25,484 nucleotides of DNA from JACCVG01 sp034664165 (GCA_034664165.1 JAXDIE010000024.1:1-25484); one strand, 5' to 3'; positions 1 through 7,343 are shown, numbered from the stretch's first letter. Numbers and translations: made by a program. Notes: generated by a model not told the origin, from the letters alone.

Positions 1-492
1 CGGCATTCCGAACCGATCGGTCCTGCCCTGGACGACCAGTACGGGCACTTGAACCGCGTCGAGTTCCGGGAGTCGCGTCTTCAGCTCGGCATCAGGCCTG
101 CGACGCGGTGGGTGCAACGGGAAGGCGAGGCAGAGCACGCCGACCGCTCCGGTTGCCGCGGCGGTGCGGCAGGCGACCCGGGCTCCCGATGAGCGGCCGC
201 CCGTGACAATTGGGAGGCCCGCAAACTCCACGGCCGAGAGATGGGCGGTGACCGCCGTCCACGAGGCGTCCAGATGAGCGGCCGGAGGCGGTGAGCGCCG
301 GCCCGCCACACGGTACGGCTGCTCGATCAGCGCCACCGACAGATTCAGCGAGTTGGCGACTTCCGCGGCTGCCACCAGGTCCGGCGCCCCGACGCCTCCG
401 CCTGCGCCGTGGCCAAGGATGAGCGCAGCCCTGGCATTGACGGCGGGATGGAGGTGGGCGCGAGCCGGACCGTGTGGGGTCTCGACGTCCAC
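1..492 (-). CDS. alpha/beta hydrolase of the KANL3/Tex30-like (dienelactone hydrolase-related) type, C-terminus off the window
   Basis: The gene reads leftward from a GTG at 492 and runs off position 1, leaving 164 residues. A glycine-rich oxyanion-type stretch (LILGHGAGGG, about residues 25-33) follows the first strand. The nucleophile elbow is GGRSSGA, with the GxSxG serine at about S101. The late strand VLVVQGRTDRFGMP carries a likely acidic triad member, D159. The catalytic His would lie beyond the edge. The start is only 6 nt after the stop of the epoxide-hydrolase-like gene, so the two are probably co-transcribed and translationally linked. The family contains uncharacterised cytoplasmic serine hydrolases, and the substrate cannot be predicted. 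GTG is chosen because the frame closes immediately upstream and this start gives the expected N-terminus, close before the first beta strand. Confidence 0.85.
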   Translation of the reverse strand, partial: MDVETPHGPARAHLHPAVNARAALILGHGAGGGVGAPDLVAAAEVANSLNLSVALIEQPYRVAGRRSPPPAAHLDASWTAVTAHLSAVEFAGLPIVTGGRSSGARVACRTAAATGAVGVLCLAFPLHPPRRRPDAELKTRLPELDAVQVPVLVVQGRTDRFGMP

Positions 493-498
493 GAGGGA

Positions 499-942
499 CT
501 ACGCGAACTGCGAGCGGATCCGCTGGAACCCGGCGGCGGCCAGCCGAGGGAGAGCGCGGCCTACGAAGCTCGCCGAGTCGAAGTACTCGCGCCAGGAGAC
601 GATTCGCCCGTCCTGCCACTCGAGCACGCCTGCGACGGGCGCCGAGACGATCAGGCCGCCATCGGCGCGGCGGAGGTGGTCCATGCGTTCGGTATGGACG
701 ATGCCCCCGGTGGCCGAGATGTTGCGGAGGTCCACTTCGACCGTCTCCACACCCAGGGCGGTGCGGGCTCGGCGCAGGAACCGAACGGCTTCGTCCGGTC
801 CGGTGGTCACCGCCATCGGCCGCTGCTCCCACACGCAAGCGGGTGCGAACGTCTCGCGGAACGAAGCCTCCATCTCCTCGAAGGAGACACCCCAGCGCTC
901 AAAGAACTCGATCGTCCGCTGTCGGTCGGTGGGGGAGGGCAT
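499..942 (-). CDS. limonene-1,2-epoxide hydrolase / SnoaL-like NTF2-fold protein
   Basis: The gene encodes 147 residues, the usual length for the limonene-epoxide hydrolase branch of the NTF2-like superfamily. That enzyme type uses an Asp-Arg-Asp centre to activate water for epoxide opening. The matching elements are visible: ERMDHL supplies R86 and D88 (R-x-D), and WREYFD supplies D122. Several family members of unknown function keep these residues, so an epoxide substrate is plausible but unproven. No signal peptide is present, so it is cytoplasmic. A -10-like TAGGAT lies 6 nt before the ATG with no room for a Shine-Dalgarno, suggesting a leaderless mRNA. It is followed by the alpha/beta hydrolase gene after a 6-nt gap. 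The divergent ABM gene shares the short upstream region. Confidence 0.85.
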   Translation of the reverse strand: MPSPTDRQRTIEFFERWGVSFEEMEASFRETFAPACVWEQRPMAVTTGPDEAVRFLRRARTALGVETVEVDLRNISATGGIVHTERMDHLRRADGGLIVSAPVAGVLEWQDGRIVSWREYFDSASFVGRALPRLAAAGFQRIRSQFA

Positions 943-948
943 GCGGCG

Positions 949-971
949 ATCCTAGGGGCTGGGCGTAGCCT
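949..971. promoter_or_regulatory. divergent -10-like elements for the epoxide-hydrolase-like and ABM genes
   Basis: On the minus strand TAGGAT (949-954) sits 6 nt from the ATG at 942, and on the plus strand TAGCCT (966-971) sits 43 nt before the ATG at 1015. Both fit the TAnnnT pattern of actinobacterial housekeeping promoters. The -35 regions are not convincing. The assignment rests on position and pattern only. Confidence 0.4.
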
Positions 972-1014
972 TGGGCCGCGTGACCGGCCAACGGGGATCA
1001 ACGAGGGGAGCGGT

Positions 1015-1338
1015 ATGTCAGAGGAAGTCGTCGTAGTCGCCACGTTCCGGGCCAAGGAGGGGTGCGAAGCCGAGCTCGAGGAAGGGCTCAGCGCGCTGAT
1101 TACCGCGAGTCAGCAGGACGAAGGGTGCGTCCGCTACGCGCTCCACAGGGGCCTCGACGATCCGCGAAGCTACGCGATGGTCGAGCGCTGGCGCTCACGC
1201 GCGGATCTCGATGCTCATCTCAAACTGCCGCATGTGGCGGCCCTGGCTGGGGCGCTCGACTACCTGGTGGCACCACCGCTCGTGCTCAACCTCGAGCCGT
1301 TCCCCATCGGGGACCCGGAGCTGGGGACGCTCAGCTAG
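1015..1338 (+). CDS. antibiotic biosynthesis monooxygenase (ABM) domain protein
   Basis: This is a 107-residue single-domain protein with the dimeric alpha/beta-barrel ABM pattern. A first strand (VVVVATFRAKEG) is followed by a long helix, then DEGCVRYALHRGLDDP, the strand SYAMVERW, and a second helix with the LDAHL...PHV element near residues 60-70. Members act as cofactor-independent quinol/anthrone oxygenases, haem-degrading enzymes or proteins of unknown role, and nothing here selects among them. ATG 1015 is preceded by GAGGGGAG at a suitable distance. The open frame extends upstream to about 409, but that part is antisense to the epoxide-hydrolase-like gene and is not used. The stop codon overlaps the convergent stop of the acidic protein gene at 1335-1338. 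Confidence 0.85.
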   Translation: MSEEVVVVATFRAKEGCEAELEEGLSALITASQQDEGCVRYALHRGLDDPRSYAMVERWRSRADLDAHLKLPHVAALAGALDYLVAPPLVLNLEPFPIGDPELGTLS

Positions 1339-1586
1339 TCCTTGTCCGGCTCGGGCTCGGGCTCCAGTGGGGCCAGATGAGGGTCGTCGGAGGGTTCCGA
1401 GTCCTCATCGTTCAGAGGGCCAAGGCCGTGAGGGCCGGGAGCCGCCGAGTGCTCGTCACTGCTGCCGGCCGGTGTGGCTCCCTTGCCACCGATCTCCTCA
1501 GGCACAGCCTCGGACACGGAGGCGGCGTCCTCACCCTCGGCTGACTCGGGCTGGTCTTCGTTGGGCGACTCTGGTTCTTCGTGCAT
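1335..1586 (-). CDS. small acidic, low-complexity hypothetical protein
   Basis: The gene encodes 83 residues dominated by Glu, Asp, Ser and Pro, ending in alternating E-P and D-K-D. No hydrophobic core, signal peptide or transmembrane segment is visible, so the product should be intrinsically disordered. The ATG has GACGAGG just upstream on the minus strand. Its stop overlaps the ABM stop in a tail-to-tail arrangement. No family is recognised. Acidic disordered proteins of this size are easily produced by chance in high-GC DNA, so the evidence is compositional and positional: the frame fills the gap between neighbours and has a ribosome binding site. Confidence 0.5.
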   Translation of the reverse strand: MHEEPESPNEDQPESAEGEDAASVSEAVPEEIGGKGATPAGSSDEHSAAPGPHGLGPLNDEDSEPSDDPHLAPLEPEPEPDKD

Positions 1587-1636
1587 ACCTCGTCTTTACC
1601 CCGAGCCGGCGGTTTTACCCGCTGCCTACGAGGGGC

Positions 1637-1642
1637 TAGTCT
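1637..1642 (+). promoter_or_regulatory. -10-like hexamer TAGTCT for the DUF2630 gene (leaderless)
   Basis: TAGTCT is followed by exactly 7 nt and then the ATG at 1650, so transcription would begin at or within a base or two of the start codon. A weak TTTTAC lies 18 nt upstream (1613-1618). No Shine-Dalgarno is present. Confidence 0.45.
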
Positions 1643-1649
1643 CCAGGGC

Positions 1650-1904
1650 ATGGCCGAACCAAAGTCAGACCAGTCGGTGACCAACCACATCGAGCACCTT
1701 GTGGCGGAGGAGCATCGGCTCGCGGAAGGCCACGCCGGGAGGCGACTGTCGCCGGAGGAGCAGGAGCGGCTCGAGCAGGTCCGTGTGGAGCTCGACCGAT
1801 ACTGGGACCTGCTGCGCCAACGCCGCGCCCGCGAGGAGTTCGGGCAGGATCCGGATCGGGTCTCTCTGCGCGACGAGAATACGGTCGAGGGCTTCGAGCA
1901 GTAG
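1650..1904 (+). CDS. DUF2630 family protein
   Basis: The product has 84 residues, the normal size for DUF2630, a small actinobacterial family of unknown function. The family pattern is visible: an N-terminal helix ending HLVAEEHRLAE, a central PEEQERLEQVRVELDRYWDLLRQRRA helix, and an acidic tail with DPDRVSLRDENTVEGFEQ. It is predicted to be an all-helical, charged, soluble protein. The ATG at 1650 is chosen over an upstream in-frame start at 1581 because homologous proteins begin here and a -10-like element lies 7 nt upstream. The gene is monocistronic and convergent with the DUF1428 gene, whose stop lies 6 bp beyond its own. Confidence 0.85.
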   Translation: MAEPKSDQSVTNHIEHLVAEEHRLAEGHAGRRLSPEEQERLEQVRVELDRYWDLLRQRRAREEFGQDPDRVSLRDENTVEGFEQ

Positions 1905-1910
1905 CAGTCG

Positions 1911-2267
1911 CTAGCCCAGGTCGACAATCGACTCGAAGCCCCCGAAGAACATCCGTTCCAGGCCCATCGGCGAATTCGAGCGGTCGGTCATGCTCAGGCG
2001 CTCGTCGGCCATTACCTTGGCCATGACCTCGTCTCGACTCTGGCGCGACTCGTAGGTAACCCAGGAGAAGCCCACGACCTCGTCTTCCTCGCGCTTTACG
2101 CTGAGCGCGAAAGATGTGACCTTGCCTTCGGGCACGTCGTCCTCGATGGACTCCACATAGCTGACGGCGCCATGCTCCATCCAGACTTTGCCGGCGAGTT
2201 CGGCGAGCTTGCGGTAGTCGTCGATTCGGTCCTTCTTGATGGGCACGACAAAGCCGTCGACGTACAT
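1911..2267 (-). CDS. DUF1428 family protein (YbaA-like)
   Basis: The product has 118 residues. The N-terminus MYVDGFVVPIKKDRIDDYRK and the following LAELAGKVWMEHGAVSYVES are characteristic of DUF1428, small ferredoxin-like-fold proteins of unknown function related to the dimeric alpha/beta-barrel group. A later SWVTYESRQSRDEVMAKVMAD segment and a final MFFGGFESIVDLG also fit. ATG at 2267 is preferred over the in-frame ATG 17 codons upstream: it directly follows an AAGGAG ribosome binding site with 8-nt spacing, and family members start here. The gene is alone on its strand and diverges from the coiled-coil protein gene across about 230 bp. Confidence 0.88.
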   Translation of the reverse strand: MYVDGFVVPIKKDRIDDYRKLAELAGKVWMEHGAVSYVESIEDDVPEGKVTSFALSVKREEDEVVGFSWVTYESRQSRDEVMAKVMADERLSMTDRSNSPMGLERMFFGGFESIVDLG

Positions 2268-2345
2268 GTGGAGCTCCTTGGTTCGATTGCGGCAGTAGGC
2301 GTAGATCGATATTCGCAAACTGCAGGATCATCCGTTCACACGGCC

Positions 2346-2373
2346 TTGACGGCCGCCGATTTCGCGCTATGTT
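2346..2373 (+). promoter_or_regulatory. sigma-A-like promoter for the coiled-coil/HATPase operon
   Basis: TTGACG (2346-2351), a 16-bp spacer and TATGTT (2368-2373) make a reasonable -35/-10 pair about 120 bp before the ATG at 2496. The rest of the 2268-2495 gap shows no other gene-like content. Confidence 0.45.
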
Positions 2374-2378
2374 GGATC

Positions 2379-2398
2379 CAGGTTTCAGGGCAACCTGA
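2379..2398 (+). other. small inverted repeat in the 5' leader
   Basis: CAGGTT...AACCTG (2379-2397) forms a 6-bp stem. The same segment can alternatively fold as TCAGG-GCAA-CCTGA (2385-2398), a 5-bp stem closed by a GNRA tetraloop. It lies just downstream of the predicted transcription start. It could be an operator or an mRNA hairpin; no function is assigned. Confidence 0.3.
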
Positions 2399-2495
2399 GA
2401 CACGGACAGCGCCTCGGGAGCTTCGGCCCACGGGGCGTTCGTCGTTAAGGGAAGTGGGAAGGGTGAACGGGGCCCTTTCGCGGTAACCAGAGGCC

Positions 2496-3224
2496 ATGCC
2501 AGCCAAGAAGGCAGCAGCGCATCTCTACGGACTCCCGCGCGAGGAGTTCATTGAGGCGCGCAAGGAGGCCGTCAAAGATCTTCGGGGGAAAGGCCACGCC
2601 GACGCCGCCGATGAGGTGGCCGCCCTCCCAAAGCCAACGGTCGCGGCCTGGGCGCTGAACCAGGCGCAGCGGCGCGACGGCCAGGCGATGACGGACCTGA
2701 TCGCTGCGGCCAGGCGGGTCCGCGAGGCTCAGGGTGAGCTGCTTTCCGGCGCCGGGCGGGGCGGCTTGGACGACGCGGCGGCGGAGGAGCGCAGATTGAC
2801 GGAGCAGGTCGTCGATACGGCTCGTGCCGAGCTCGGATCTGCGAGTGACACGACAATCACCAAGGTCCGCGAGACGCTCGCCGGCCTGGGTCTGGATGAG
2901 TCCCTCGACACAGAGCTCGGCGAGGGGCGGCTTGCCAAGGAGCGCGAGATCGCGGGAGGGTTCGGGTTCGACCCGAGCGCCCCCGAGGTGAAGCCGGCCA
3001 AGGGCCAGGCCAAGCGCAAGGCAGAGGACAAGGCCGCGAAGGGCCGGGCCGAAAAGGCAGCCAAGGCCCTGGCGGCAGCCCAAGACGCGTTCCGTGACAG
3101 AGAGATCGAGCTCAAGGCGGCCGAGCAGGACCTGGCACGCGCACGGTCAGCTGTTGAGCGAGCGACAGCGGCGCGGGACAAGGCCGGGCGGGCGGTTGAG
3201 AAAGTCCGCGAGGCGAACGCTTGA
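2496..3224 (+). CDS. hypothetical helical/coiled-coil protein with conserved LYGLP...KPTVAAWALNQ N-terminus
   Basis: The product has 242 residues. The N-terminal 60 residues (LYGLPREEFIEARKEAVKDL, ADEVAALPKPTVAAWALNQ) resemble an unnamed actinobacterial family I know only as hypothetical proteins. Residues 165-242 are rich in Ala, Lys and Glu in a heptad-like rhythm, predicting a long coiled coil, with one KPAKGQAKRKAEDKAAKGRA basic stretch. There is no signal peptide or transmembrane segment. A weak AGAGG precedes the ATG. Its TGA stop overlaps the TTG start of the HATPase gene (TTGA), so the two are translationally coupled and may act together. The basic, lysine/alanine-rich tail could bind nucleic acid, but this is a guess. 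Confidence 0.8.
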   Translation: MPAKKAAAHLYGLPREEFIEARKEAVKDLRGKGHADAADEVAALPKPTVAAWALNQAQRRDGQAMTDLIAAARRVREAQGELLSGAGRGGLDDAAAEERRLTEQVVDTARAELGSASDTTITKVRETLAGLGLDESLDTELGEGRLAKEREIAGGFGFDPSAPEVKPAKGQAKRKAEDKAAKGRAEKAAKALAAAQDAFRDREIELKAAEQDLARARSAVERATAARDKAGRAVEKVREANA

Positions 3225-3598
3225 ACCGGACCGCATTCCGGGAGATCGAGCTCCCGTCCGCAACCACGACGCCACCTATCGCCCGGGAGATCGTCCGGGA
3301 CTACCTGATGGAGCTGGGCCGGGATCCTGAGGGCTCGGCACTGGAGTTGATCGCCTCCGAGCTGGTCACGAACGCGGTGCTGCATGCCGACCGCGGCACG
3401 ATCGTCGTGCGACTGAGCACCGAGGGGGAACGGGCTCGGATAGAGGTCGAGGACGCCGGCGGCGCGGACAGGCCTCACATCGTCAAGGGCCGGCGACCGG
3501 GGAGTGGCGGTCATGGACTGCGGATAGTCGAAGAGCTGGCGCTGACCTGGGGAATCACGGTCACACCCGCGAGTGTCTGGGCCGAGGTGGCGCTTTAG
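3221..3598 (+). CDS. HATPase-domain anti-sigma factor / serine kinase-type protein (RsbW/SpoIIAB-like)
   Basis: The product has 125 residues, the size of a stand-alone GHKL ATPase of the RsbW/SpoIIAB type. These proteins sequester a sigma factor and phosphorylate a STAS antagonist. The N box is ELVTNAVLHA (E47, N51). The G1 box is VEDAGGADRP (D78), less glycine-rich than usual, and the G2 box is GSGGHGLRIVEEL (about residues 95-106). The start is the TTG at 3221, overlapping the previous stop by TTGA; this gives a natural N-terminus and there is no later in-frame start before the fold begins. The next gene encodes a STAS protein, the expected partner, though it lacks the phosphoacceptor serine. 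No sigma factor gene lies nearby. Confidence 0.85.
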   Translation: MNRTAFREIELPSATTTPPIAREIVRDYLMELGRDPEGSALELIASELVTNAVLHADRGTIVVRLSTEGERARIEVEDAGGADRPHIVKGRRPGSGGHGLRIVEELALTWGITVTPASVWAEVAL

Positions 3599-3673
3599 CC
3601 CGGGATCCCTCGCAGTTTGCGGAGGTTTCGTCCCGCGTTTCCTGCTCGAGTGAGCCGGCAGGCACGGAGCCTC

Positions 3674-3696
3674 TAAAGTTGGTGCGGTAGGCGGGA
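3674..3696 (+). promoter_or_regulatory. -10-like TAAAGT and ribosome binding site for the MEDS-STAS gene
   Basis: TAAAGT (3674-3679) fits a -10 element, and GGGAG (3692-3696) lies 7 nt before the ATG at 3704. A GTG at 3701 is in frame but too close to the GGGAG, which decides for the ATG. Confidence 0.4.
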
Positions 3697-3703
3697 GTGT
3701 GTG

Positions 3704-4492
3704 ATGACCACCACGGCGAACCTGACAGAGGGCCAGCACAGATGTGCCTTCCTGGCCGAGCCCGGACAGCGTGCCGAGCTTCACGCTCGCTTCGTGACGG
3801 CCGGCCTCTCGGCTGGCGACCGGGTCGTGCTCGTCCATCCCCAGCCCGATCAGACGCCCCTCTTCGACCTGGTCGCCCAGCGGGGGATCGATGTCCAGCG
3901 TGCGACCCGGACTGGCCAGCTGCTCACGATCGACGCCTCGGTGAGATACGGGGACGGTAGTCAGGCACTCGACAGCGAGCAGATCGCAGCCGGCTACGCA
4001 CAGCTGAGCGACCAGGCCAAGCGGGAGGGCTTTCCCGCCCTGCGCGTCTCCGCCGAGATTCACGACATGCTGGGCTTCGCGGGTTTCGAGGAGCTTGTCG
4101 CCTATGAACGGCGGATCAGCGACCTGGTCTCCGCGGAGGGCATGGTTGCTCTCTGCCAGTACGAGCGCGATGGCTTCGCCAGCGGCCACAGGAACGAGAT
4201 CTGCCGGGCCCACCACGGCGAGGCCGAGATACAGCCCGTCGCTCCGTGGCTGAGGATCACTCCGTGCGGCGACGGGCGCTTTGAGCTATCCGGCGAGCTG
4301 GACCGCGGCGCGACCGACATGGTCGAGCGCGTGATCGACGCGGCCGACGCGCGACAGGTCGTGATGGACGTCTCCGATCTCAGCTTCGTGGATGCCGGAG
4401 GCTGGCGCGTCCTCACTCGGGGCGACGTCGAGCTGACCGGGCGTTCCACCGCGCTGGAGCGCCTGCAGCAGCTGATTGCAGGCGTCAGCTGA
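3704..4492 (+). CDS. MEDS-domain and STAS-domain protein (anti-sigma-factor antagonist-like sensor)
   Basis: The product has 262 residues. Residues 8-165 form a MEDS domain, known from DcmR-type sensors of methanogens and methylotrophs: HRCAFLAEPGQRAELHARFV, then GDRVVLVHPQPDQ and later the VAYERRISDLVSAEGMVALCQYER segment. Residues 180-262 form a STAS domain (LRITPCGDGRFELSGELD ... VVMDVSDLSFVDAGGWRVL). In SpoIIAA/RsbV the motif is D-S-(S/T)-G, whose first serine is phosphorylated; here it is D230-A-G-G, so that serine is absent. The protein probably senses a small ligand through MEDS and signals by binding the HATPase product encoded just upstream. The last 8 bp overlap the convergent DUF2127 gene. 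Confidence 0.85.
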   Translation: MTTTANLTEGQHRCAFLAEPGQRAELHARFVTAGLSAGDRVVLVHPQPDQTPLFDLVAQRGIDVQRATRTGQLLTIDASVRYGDGSQALDSEQIAAGYAQLSDQAKREGFPALRVSAEIHDMLGFAGFEELVAYERRISDLVSAEGMVALCQYERDGFASGHRNEICRAHHGEAEIQPVAPWLRITPCGDGRFELSGELDRGATDMVERVIDAADARQVVMDVSDLSFVDAGGWRVLTRGDVELTGRSTALERLQQLIAGVS

Positions 4493-5333
4493 CGGTTGAC
4501 GTCATCCGCTCGGGCGCGGTTCGCTCGAGTGAGTCCCAGCCGCTGTCGCGTTCCCGGTCCGATACGTCTGCATCCGCGCCTCCGCGGACCCCGAAGAGGC
4601 GCTTGGCGATCAGCAGATAGACGAGGATCGCGAGGTTGATGATCAGCGCGCTGACCTTGAACGGAGAGATCGAGCGGCTCAGCTCGTAGACCTCCAGCGG
4701 CAGGAGCAGCGCAGTGGCGATGAAGGTCAGGTACTCGGCCCAGCGTTTCTGCAGCCACAGCCCGACGGCCTCGGCTCCTTCGAGCACGGCGTAGGCCGCG
4801 AACCCGGCGCCCACCAGCTCCAGGGTGCCCGGGCGCAGTGACAACAAGTTCGACACCTCCCCGAGCAGCCCCGCCTGGACCTCGGGAGAGGCCCCGCCGG
4901 CACCTCCCTGGAGGTCGGCGAGGACGCGATAGAAGGCATCGTGGAGCTCGGTGACGTTGGCCCTCAAAAGGAAGACGGCAGCAGCGAGCACGGCCAGGAC
5001 CACGAAATGGAACGCACGGTCGATGGCGATCACACGCAGGACGAACTTGTCGCGCAGCCCCTTGCCGCGGAGCGGCAGGGAGATCTCCGCGCGCGAAGGC
5101 GGATATTGCGAAGCCGGCTCATCCGGCGCGGGCATCGGCAGCCAGGAGTCACAGCGGACGCAGCGGTGCCAGCGGATGCCGTCGAGCTCCCGCGCGAAGA
5201 GGGCATCCTCGTCCCGGAACTGGGCCGCCTCCGTGCCGATCAGCCTGTGGCCCTGGAATCCGCACGCCAGAAGCTCGTAGTGGAACTTGGGCATGAACCG
5301 GCGTGGGGAGACCACGCCGGGCGCGGGGCTCAC
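4485..5333 (-). CDS. DUF2127 family membrane protein with an N-terminal CxxC segment
   Basis: The product has 282 residues. The N-terminal soluble part holds FHYELLACGFQGHRLIGTEA and RWHRCVRCDSWLP (C58, C61), a possible zinc-ribbon-like or redox pair. Four hydrophobic segments follow, at about residues 104-123, 172-192, 203-222 and 236-255, matching the DUF2127 membrane domain of unknown function. The GTG at 5333 is chosen because it overlaps the stop of the upstream hydrolase gene (GTGA) and has AGGAG 7 nt before it; an alternative ATG at 5294 has no clear ribosome binding site. The coupling suggests production in step with the secreted M19-like protein. The C-terminus is charged and cytoplasmic-looking. 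Confidence 0.8.
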   Translation of the reverse strand: MSPAPGVVSPRRFMPKFHYELLACGFQGHRLIGTEAAQFRDEDALFARELDGIRWHRCVRCDSWLPMPAPDEPASQYPPSRAEISLPLRGKGLRDKFVLRVIAIDRAFHFVVLAVLAAAVFLLRANVTELHDAFYRVLADLQGGAGGASPEVQAGLLGEVSNLLSLRPGTLELVGAGFAAYAVLEGAEAVGLWLQKRWAEYLTFIATALLLPLEVYELSRSISPFKVSALIINLAILVYLLIAKRLFGVRGGADADVSDRERDSGWDSLERTAPERMTSTVS

Positions 5334-7294
5334 TGTTCCGCTCCTCTTCTTGCCAGGCTCCACATCCGCACGTAGGCCTCGGCCGACTGGAAGAGAGGCT
5401 TGAGCGACCTTCGCCCTTGGGGCGTGCGCTGCATGTCCGCAAGCAGGTCGGCGAAGAGGCCGTAGTGGGCGACTCCATCCGTGTTCAGGTCGAAGGTCCG
5501 GGTGCCCGTCCGCTGCCTGTCGAAGGTGATGTCGCAGAGCATCGATCGGAAGGGATAGCGCAGCGGCTTCTGCGCCGCATCGGCTCGCGGGGGCGGGAGC
5601 TCGTTGAAGCCGCCCGTGTCGGTGCCGAGCCCTACCCCGAAGTAGCGGTGCCCGGCGCGGGAGCGCTGGAGCTCGAGAATGCGCTTGGCGAGGTCCGGGC
5701 CCACAGCGGGGCGCGCCGCCGCCATGCCCCCGAGGCGGTAGAGCCGTTGCAGCTGCGAGTCCGTCCACTCGCCACCTGTCCCGGTGTGGCTCGAGACGAG
5801 CGGGTAGTGCCGGGATTCGGCGATCTCCAAGACCGCCTCCCTGGCGCGCTGGCTCAGGTGGTCGGCTTCGATCAGGAGGCCGCGCTTCATCATCTCCCGC
5901 ACGAGGTAGGCCCCCAGGTCGGTGAGGCCCTTCTGGTTGCAGCTGCCGCCTGACTCGTCCGCGATCGTGCACGGCTCGGTGGCGAAGGGGTGACCTGTGC
6001 CGGCCACCTCGAGGGCGGAGATGAACGTGCCCGTTGTCCCGCTCTGAAGCGCGGCGCCGGCGAACGCGTTGTCGATCCAGTGGGCGATGAAGAGGCTGTC
6101 CACCCCCAGGCGCTGGAGCCGGTTCAGGCCCCGGTCGATGTCCTGCTTGTCGCACTGCGGCGCGCCGAGAAACTCACCGCACCCAAGCGCGCTCGAAGCC
6201 TCCACGCCGATCAGCACGGCGAGCTTGCCGTCCGCGATCACACGGCGCGCCTGTTCGGGGCTGTCCACGACCCGCAGCCATCCGCGACCTCGCCCGCCGC
6301 TCTGGGCATCCACGTAGCGCTCCAGCCCGTGAAGCCGGTCGATCTGAAGCTCGACCGAGTCCATCTCATCGCACGAGTGCGAGCGAATCGGCTCGATCTC
6401 GCACAGCTGTTGATCTTCGACCGTCTGCGCCACCACCAGGCGTTCCCCGGCCCTCCAGGTCCGCTTCAGCCATCCGTAGTAGATCTGCTGGTGGGTGTAG
6501 GTGTCCCGTACCGGCCATCCGGCGAACGCCGGCCAGCCGCTGGTGTCGTGCGTGCCGACGGGCAGGCCGGTGCGCAGAAGGTTGCCGGTGACGTCAAGGC
6601 TTCCATCCGGGCCGTGATCGTCCGCGTCCCCGCCGAGGGCGCGTGTGATCCCGAACCGGTCGAACAGGCCGCCGTGCACCACTCGGCCGCCGGCCCGCAG
6701 CTCCGCGGTCAGGTGCACGTGCATGTCGGCGAACCCGAACAGCGTCCCATCCGGGCGGGTACCCCTGGGAGGGGCGCCCTTGGTGAAGGTCCCGGCTTCG
6801 GGATAGGCCCTGCAACCGGATGCAGGCCGGAACCGGAAGTGGGCCCCCTCGTCCGTCGCGGCGATTCCAAGGCCGCCGGACGGATTAGCGGTCAGAAGGC
6901 CTTGGCTTGCACTGGAACGAAGGGCGAATCCACCTCTCCGCCCAGCCGGCTCAACCGCCCACTCGGAAGTCGGGTCAGGTGTGGTGACACGCAGAAGCTG
7001 GCCGTCGACCTCGCCGACCAGGCGCTGCCCCTGGTCATAGAGCAGATAGGTGTGCAGGTCGGTCGGCTTCAGGTAGAAGGCGCTCGCCCGCCGGCGCCCG
7101 GTGTCCGCTACGTAGCCCTCTCCGGCCGAGGCTAGAAAGCCGGTCTGTGACTCGATGGCGAAGCAGCCGTTCGCGAGCTCCCCCGGGGAGTCTGCGGAGG
7201 CCCAACCCGCGCTCGGCACGAGCAGGCATGCCATTGCGGCCGAGACAGCCAGAACTGAGAGCTTTGCGGGCAGGATGGGGAGAGGCTCCCACAA
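5330..7294 (-). CDS. secreted M19 (renal dipeptidase)-like metallohydrolase with N-terminal beta-rich domain
   Basis: About 654 residues are read from the TTG at 7294. The N-terminus PAKLSVLAVSAAMACLLVPSAGWASA is a signal peptide; an ATG at 7234 would truncate it. Residues 40-165 look like an all-beta, possibly trefoil-type domain (GCFAIESQTGFLAS..., LRSSASQGLLTANPSGGLGI). The catalytic part has family-like metal positions: FADMHVHL (H192, H194; M19 enzymes have HxD), IGVEASSAL (E365, the bridging Glu position), IEADHLSQRA (H479), VSSHTGTG (H503) and GLGTDTGG (D559). This suggests a dinuclear zinc hydrolase, but it is much longer than standard M19 dipeptidases (about 350-400 residues) and divergent, so a peptide substrate is not assured. 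Its stop overlaps the DUF2127 start. Confidence 0.75.
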   Translation of the reverse strand: MWEPLPILPAKLSVLAVSAAMACLLVPSAGWASADSPGELANGCFAIESQTGFLASAGEGYVADTGRRRASAFYLKPTDLHTYLLYDQGQRLVGEVDGQLLRVTTPDPTSEWAVEPAGRRGGFALRSSASQGLLTANPSGGLGIAATDEGAHFRFRPASGCRAYPEAGTFTKGAPPRGTRPDGTLFGFADMHVHLTAELRAGGRVVHGGLFDRFGITRALGGDADDHGPDGSLDVTGNLLRTGLPVGTHDTSGWPAFAGWPVRDTYTHQQIYYGWLKRTWRAGERLVVAQTVEDQQLCEIEPIRSHSCDEMDSVELQIDRLHGLERYVDAQSGGRGRGWLRVVDSPEQARRVIADGKLAVLIGVEASSALGCGEFLGAPQCDKQDIDRGLNRLQRLGVDSLFIAHWIDNAFAGAALQSGTTGTFISALEVAGTGHPFATEPCTIADESGGSCNQKGLTDLGAYLVREMMKRGLLIEADHLSQRAREAVLEIAESRHYPLVSSHTGTGGEWTDSQLQRLYRLGGMAAARPAVGPDLAKRILELQRSRAGHRYFGVGLGTDTGGFNELPPPRADAAQKPLRYPFRSMLCDITFDRQRTGTRTFDLNTDGVAHYGLFADLLADMQRTPQGRRSLKPLFQSAEAYVRMWSLARRGAEQ

Positions 7295-7343
7295 CAGGCA
7301 CTGGCGTCGGTTACGTTGCGCACAACCGACCCAGGAGGAACAG

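Noticed and set aside
409..1014. Long N-terminal extension of the ABM reading frame
   Set aside because: It is antisense to the epoxide-hydrolase-like gene, has no homology-like pattern, and a good ribosome binding site and family-like start exist at 1015.
2729..4216. 495-codon minus-strand open frame
   Set aside because: Runs antisense across three well-supported plus-strand genes; low-complexity translation typical of high-GC shadow frames.
5990..7135. 381-codon plus-strand open frame
   Set aside because: Antisense to the M19-like gene, which has signal peptide and metal motifs; no recognisable domain in the shadow.
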